Source: an uncultured Streptococcus sp. (GTDB lineage: Bacteria > Bacillota > Bacilli > Lactobacillales > Streptococcaceae). From it: a DNA stretch of 64,000 nucleotides. The position numbers and the translations under genes are program-made. Shown here piece after piece: positions 62,901-64,000 of the stretch. Numbering within the stretch: the first letter of the stretch is position 1; each line of letters begins with the position of its first letter. The stretch covers positions 1-64,000 of the forward strand of contig NZ_CAJPNR010000005.1 of assembly GCF_905372115.1 (NCBI RefSeq). The letters are read 5' to 3'. The notes under the pieces were generated by a model, which was given only the letters and a program-made list of their open reading frames with translations, was not told where the DNA came from and did not search any database.

Positions 62901-63080
62901 AGCGACCTGCGCGGCTTCTGTCGCAGGAGTCACAGCCTCTACCTGATTGGCAGCTGGCTGTGACTCAGTGCTGTTCTGCTGGTCAGCCGCAGCCTTGCCC
63001 TGAGCCAAAACAGCCATCAACACAGCGGCTGATAAACTCAAAGCCTGAGTATAGAGACGCTTCTTGTATGAATCGTTCAT
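59970..63080 (-). CDS. Cell-wall-anchored zinc carboxypeptidase (M14)
   Basis: A 1036-residue surface protein. Signal peptide (about 1-32) with VLMAVLAQGKAAA; an Ala/Pro/Glu-rich stretch to about 95; then an M14 domain with the HxxE zinc motif NTHADEQPGID (about 311), a third-ligand candidate in YDIHGFVKEF (about 413) and a catalytic glutamate in HTIEIPEGN (about 497). A further domain of some 300 residues follows. The end is LPQTG (about 1006), a hydrophobic helix and LLKKKED, the sortase A signal. It probably trims residues from host or bacterial peptides outside the cell. Confidence 0.92.
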   Translation of the reverse strand: MNDSYKKRLYTQALSLSAAVLMAVLAQGKAAADQQNSTESQPAANQVEAVTPATEAAQVADPNPTAEKEQTPAPAAENPAVSAAGQPRAAASEEAKTQLADGTVYMSESAELKDTVQGQGSQAGKLTWTLDNKPIADWKTWNMDTGTFTGQPFLTIEEKADGNDLHLNLQFKELFGQDLSLRSPNNIRRTYRNFIGSHELVGTSQDLSLTIRKNIVLRPYEDFHNHEEMLAAIEKSRQDAKTDRLVQIENIGKSAQGRDIKLGIISSDQKSIDDYLSTTNPQALTKPAEMLAALKNGNLDYKLPVLINNTHADEQPGIDIITGLFKTFATKDQVSFKTSAADGSEKMVTLNIQDLLKKFIFLFDFTENPDGDVLNTRALANGLDPNRDTGYQANPETRTVAGLINKWNPIALYDIHGFVKEFLIEPATPPHDPNFEYDLLADLMLDNAHHMGRAGVANSGYDKYIIPKLDWGDGWDDSFSGYTAVYSMYHGILGHTIEIPEGNQESYKAGYYAVLGGLDYLAQNPDKLMEMRLNFYLRGINKVEDPKAENELVGPDGQVVGRIKKGQEKFFPDYYVIPMGLDKDNDSQEAFNMIDYFKRNGVLVKELKEDSGNYKKGDLVVDMAQAKRGYANHVLYKGSDESKWAAMYAELVVNFPDMKGFKAQPVFGDKLFEGKLGEVTALRAARTSQVDEKAPYYVIANTSESAVKAVNQALAEGKKVYLTDDGYIVDTPTFTSLLDRYAIYGDALYKIPQGPTLKPLKVYAPPHQFSWAGVDAPAHTALALKNMGFEIVDRPEDADVIVLESNNYDKSLVGLKPSIVVGGSAMQRLEKLGILDGFDAERFKNGSDYEGLMKAVIQDQDPLTSGYKKDGLFYSNSGNWIAKIPANFRTLASIAGSDFYIAGWWPGNEHLANKVVAIAGTYNEKPLFVYAGNPTNRLHPVHFYRWISNAIFGSQLAELTDLPSPAAPDPTYQAPSQTVLDWTPATVNPPAQTVALTYKSQTLPQTGSQETSASFALAGLLVAGAAGLFLLKKKED

Positions 63081-63115
63081 TAGGAAATCTCCTTTGTGTA
63101 AAATATTCTATATTT

Positions 63116-63144
63116 AGTATAACAAATATCGAAAGCGCTTTCAA
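63116..63144 (-). promoter_or_regulatory. Promoter of the carboxypeptidase gene with cre site
   Basis: On the minus strand TTGAAA (63144-63139), a 17-bp spacer and TATACT (63121-63116). CGAAAGCGCTTTCA (63130-63143) is a near-consensus CcpA site overlapping the -35, so repression by glucose is expected. Confidence 0.8.
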
Positions 63145-63336
63145 ACAAAAATAGAAAAAACATACAAAGATGTTCAAAATAGTTTCTCAGGTGAATTGCT
63201 GAGCATAGGGGGGATCTTCCTTGTTTCGAGTGCTATTTGCAATATCCGAACCTTCTACCTTTATTTTCTGAAATAGTATACAAAATCCTCGAATTTATGC
63301 TACAATGAGACAAACTAAAAATGATTGGAGCCAAGC

Positions 63337-63603
63337 ATGAAAGCAATTATTACCGTTGTCGGAAAAGATAAAACAGGGATTGTAGCTGGAGTTTCCACTA
63401 AGATTGCGGAGCTGGGGCTGAATATTGACGATATTTCCCAAACCGTTTTGGAGGAATATTTTACCATGATGGCCTTGGTCTCAAGCGATGAAAAGCAAGA
63501 TTTTACGGCCCTTCGCAATGAGTTTGAAGCTTTCGGCCAAGAGCTCAACGTCAAAATCAATATTCAAAGCGCAGCCATTTTTGATGCCATGTACAATATC
63601 TAA
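63337..63603 (+). CDS. ACT-domain protein (UPF0237)
   Basis: An 88-residue single ACT domain: MKAIITVVGKDKTGIVAGVSTKIAELG, then NIDDISQTVLEEYFTMMALVSS. Similar small proteins (GcvR-like) bind amino acids; in S. pneumoniae and relatives the gene precedes the UPF0210 gene, as here. TTGGAG precedes the start; a TACAAT -10 lies near 63300. Ten bases separate it from the next gene. Confidence 0.92.
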   Translation: MKAIITVVGKDKTGIVAGVSTKIAELGLNIDDISQTVLEEYFTMMALVSSDEKQDFTALRNEFEAFGQELNVKINIQSAAIFDAMYNI

Positions 63604-63613
63604 GGAGTGAAGG

Positions 63614-64000
63614 ATGGATATTAGACAAGTAACAGAAACCATTGCCATGATTGAGGAGCAGAATTTTGATATTCGGACCATCACCATGGGCATTTCACTC
63701 TTAGACTGTATCGACACAGATATTGATCGGGCGGCGGAGAAGATTTACCAAAAAATCACGACCAAAGCGAAAGACTTGGTGGCTGTTGGGGATGAAATTT
63801 CTGCTGAGCTCGGGATTCCTATCGTCAATAAGCGGGTCTCAGTGACTCCGATTTCTCTGATTGGGGCAGCTACGGATGCTACAGATTATATTCCTTTGGC
63901 TAAGGCTCTGGATCGAGCGGCTAAGGAAATCGGCGTAGACTTCATTGGTGGTTTTTCTGCCTTGGTCCAAAAGGGCTATCAAAAAGGCGATGAAATTCTC
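63614..64000 (+). CDS. UPF0210 (PFL/DUF711) family protein, cut by window end
   Basis: The first 129 residues, starting MDIRQVTETIAMIEEQNFDIRTITM after TAAGGAGTGAAGG. GISLLDCIDTDIDRAAEKIY, NKRVSVTPISLIGAATDATDY and FIGGFSALVQKGY match UPF0210, a family of about 445 residues with a pyruvate-formate-lyase-like fold and no settled function. The gene runs off the right edge. Probably an operon with the ACT-domain gene. Confidence 0.9.
   Translation, partial: MDIRQVTETIAMIEEQNFDIRTITMGISLLDCIDTDIDRAAEKIYQKITTKAKDLVAVGDEISAELGIPIVNKRVSVTPISLIGAATDATDYIPLAKALDRAAKEIGVDFIGGFSALVQKGYQKGDEIL

Noticed and set aside
62274..62963. A 229-codon plus-strand frame in the carboxypeptidase gene
   Set aside because: Antisense shadow of a clearly coding region; no family features.

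Overview
The window is chromosomal DNA of a low-to-mid GC Gram-positive coccus, almost certainly an oral Streptococcus close to the sanguinis/gordonii group (inference from PolC, the YajC/UppS/CdsA/RseP/ProS/PolC order, the L13-S9 pair with its leader, an LPXTG-anchored M14 carboxypeptidase, and streptococcal small conserved proteins). No tRNA, rRNA, CRISPR array or complete insertion sequence was seen.

Layout. 1-3.7 kb: an RNA-like palindromic stretch, ascorbate-6-phosphate lactonase (ulaG) and transketolase. 3.8-15 kb: housekeeping block yajC, uppS, cdsA, rseP, proS, a PH-domain protein, a convergent lipoprotein gene and polC. 15-22 kb: methyltransferase, a 50-codon gene, aminopeptidase pepS, GlsB-like membrane protein, def (minus), MFS transporter, rsuA, a membrane-anchored unknown and rpsO. 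22-32 kb is a scarred zone: a frameshifted MarR gene, a 23-bp perfect inverted repeat, a nitroreductase, the dead fragment of a second alpha/beta hydrolase beside the intact one, a YjdF-family gene with a riboswitch-like leader, thioredoxin, a coiled-coil protein gene broken at a run of seven A's, an extra piece of the pepF 3' end, pepF itself and an MFS drug-efflux gene. 32-43.8 kb: pnp with a long foldable leader, the cysE-to-mrnC gene train, a DUF6892 and lipoprotein pair, an aromatic-acid-exporter-like gene, rlmB-yacP-degV, and rplM-rpsI.

43.8-48.7 kb is a malolactic island (LysR regulator, XRE regulator, mleS, malate permease) bracketed by two copies of about 103 bp covering the last rpsI codons and the rpsI terminator, as an element integrated at the rpsI 3' end would leave. 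It abuts an 8.7-kb type I restriction-modification operon (48.8-57.5 kb): hsdM, rhuM-like, hsdS, a third half-specificity unit, an AAA ATPase and hsdR. hsdS ends in seven GTACA units; loss of one or gain of two would fuse it in frame to the downstream half-unit. This points to a switchable specificity protein. The ATPase between hsdS and hsdR sits where PrrC/RloC-type anticodon nucleases are found. This is the most interesting system in the window.

57.9-64 kb: a MerR regulator divergent from a Rossmann dehydrogenase, with a textbook 19-bp-spacer MerR operator between them; a large cell-wall-anchored zinc carboxypeptidase with a catabolite (cre) site over its -35; an ACT-domain protein; and the start of a UPF0210 gene cut by the window edge.
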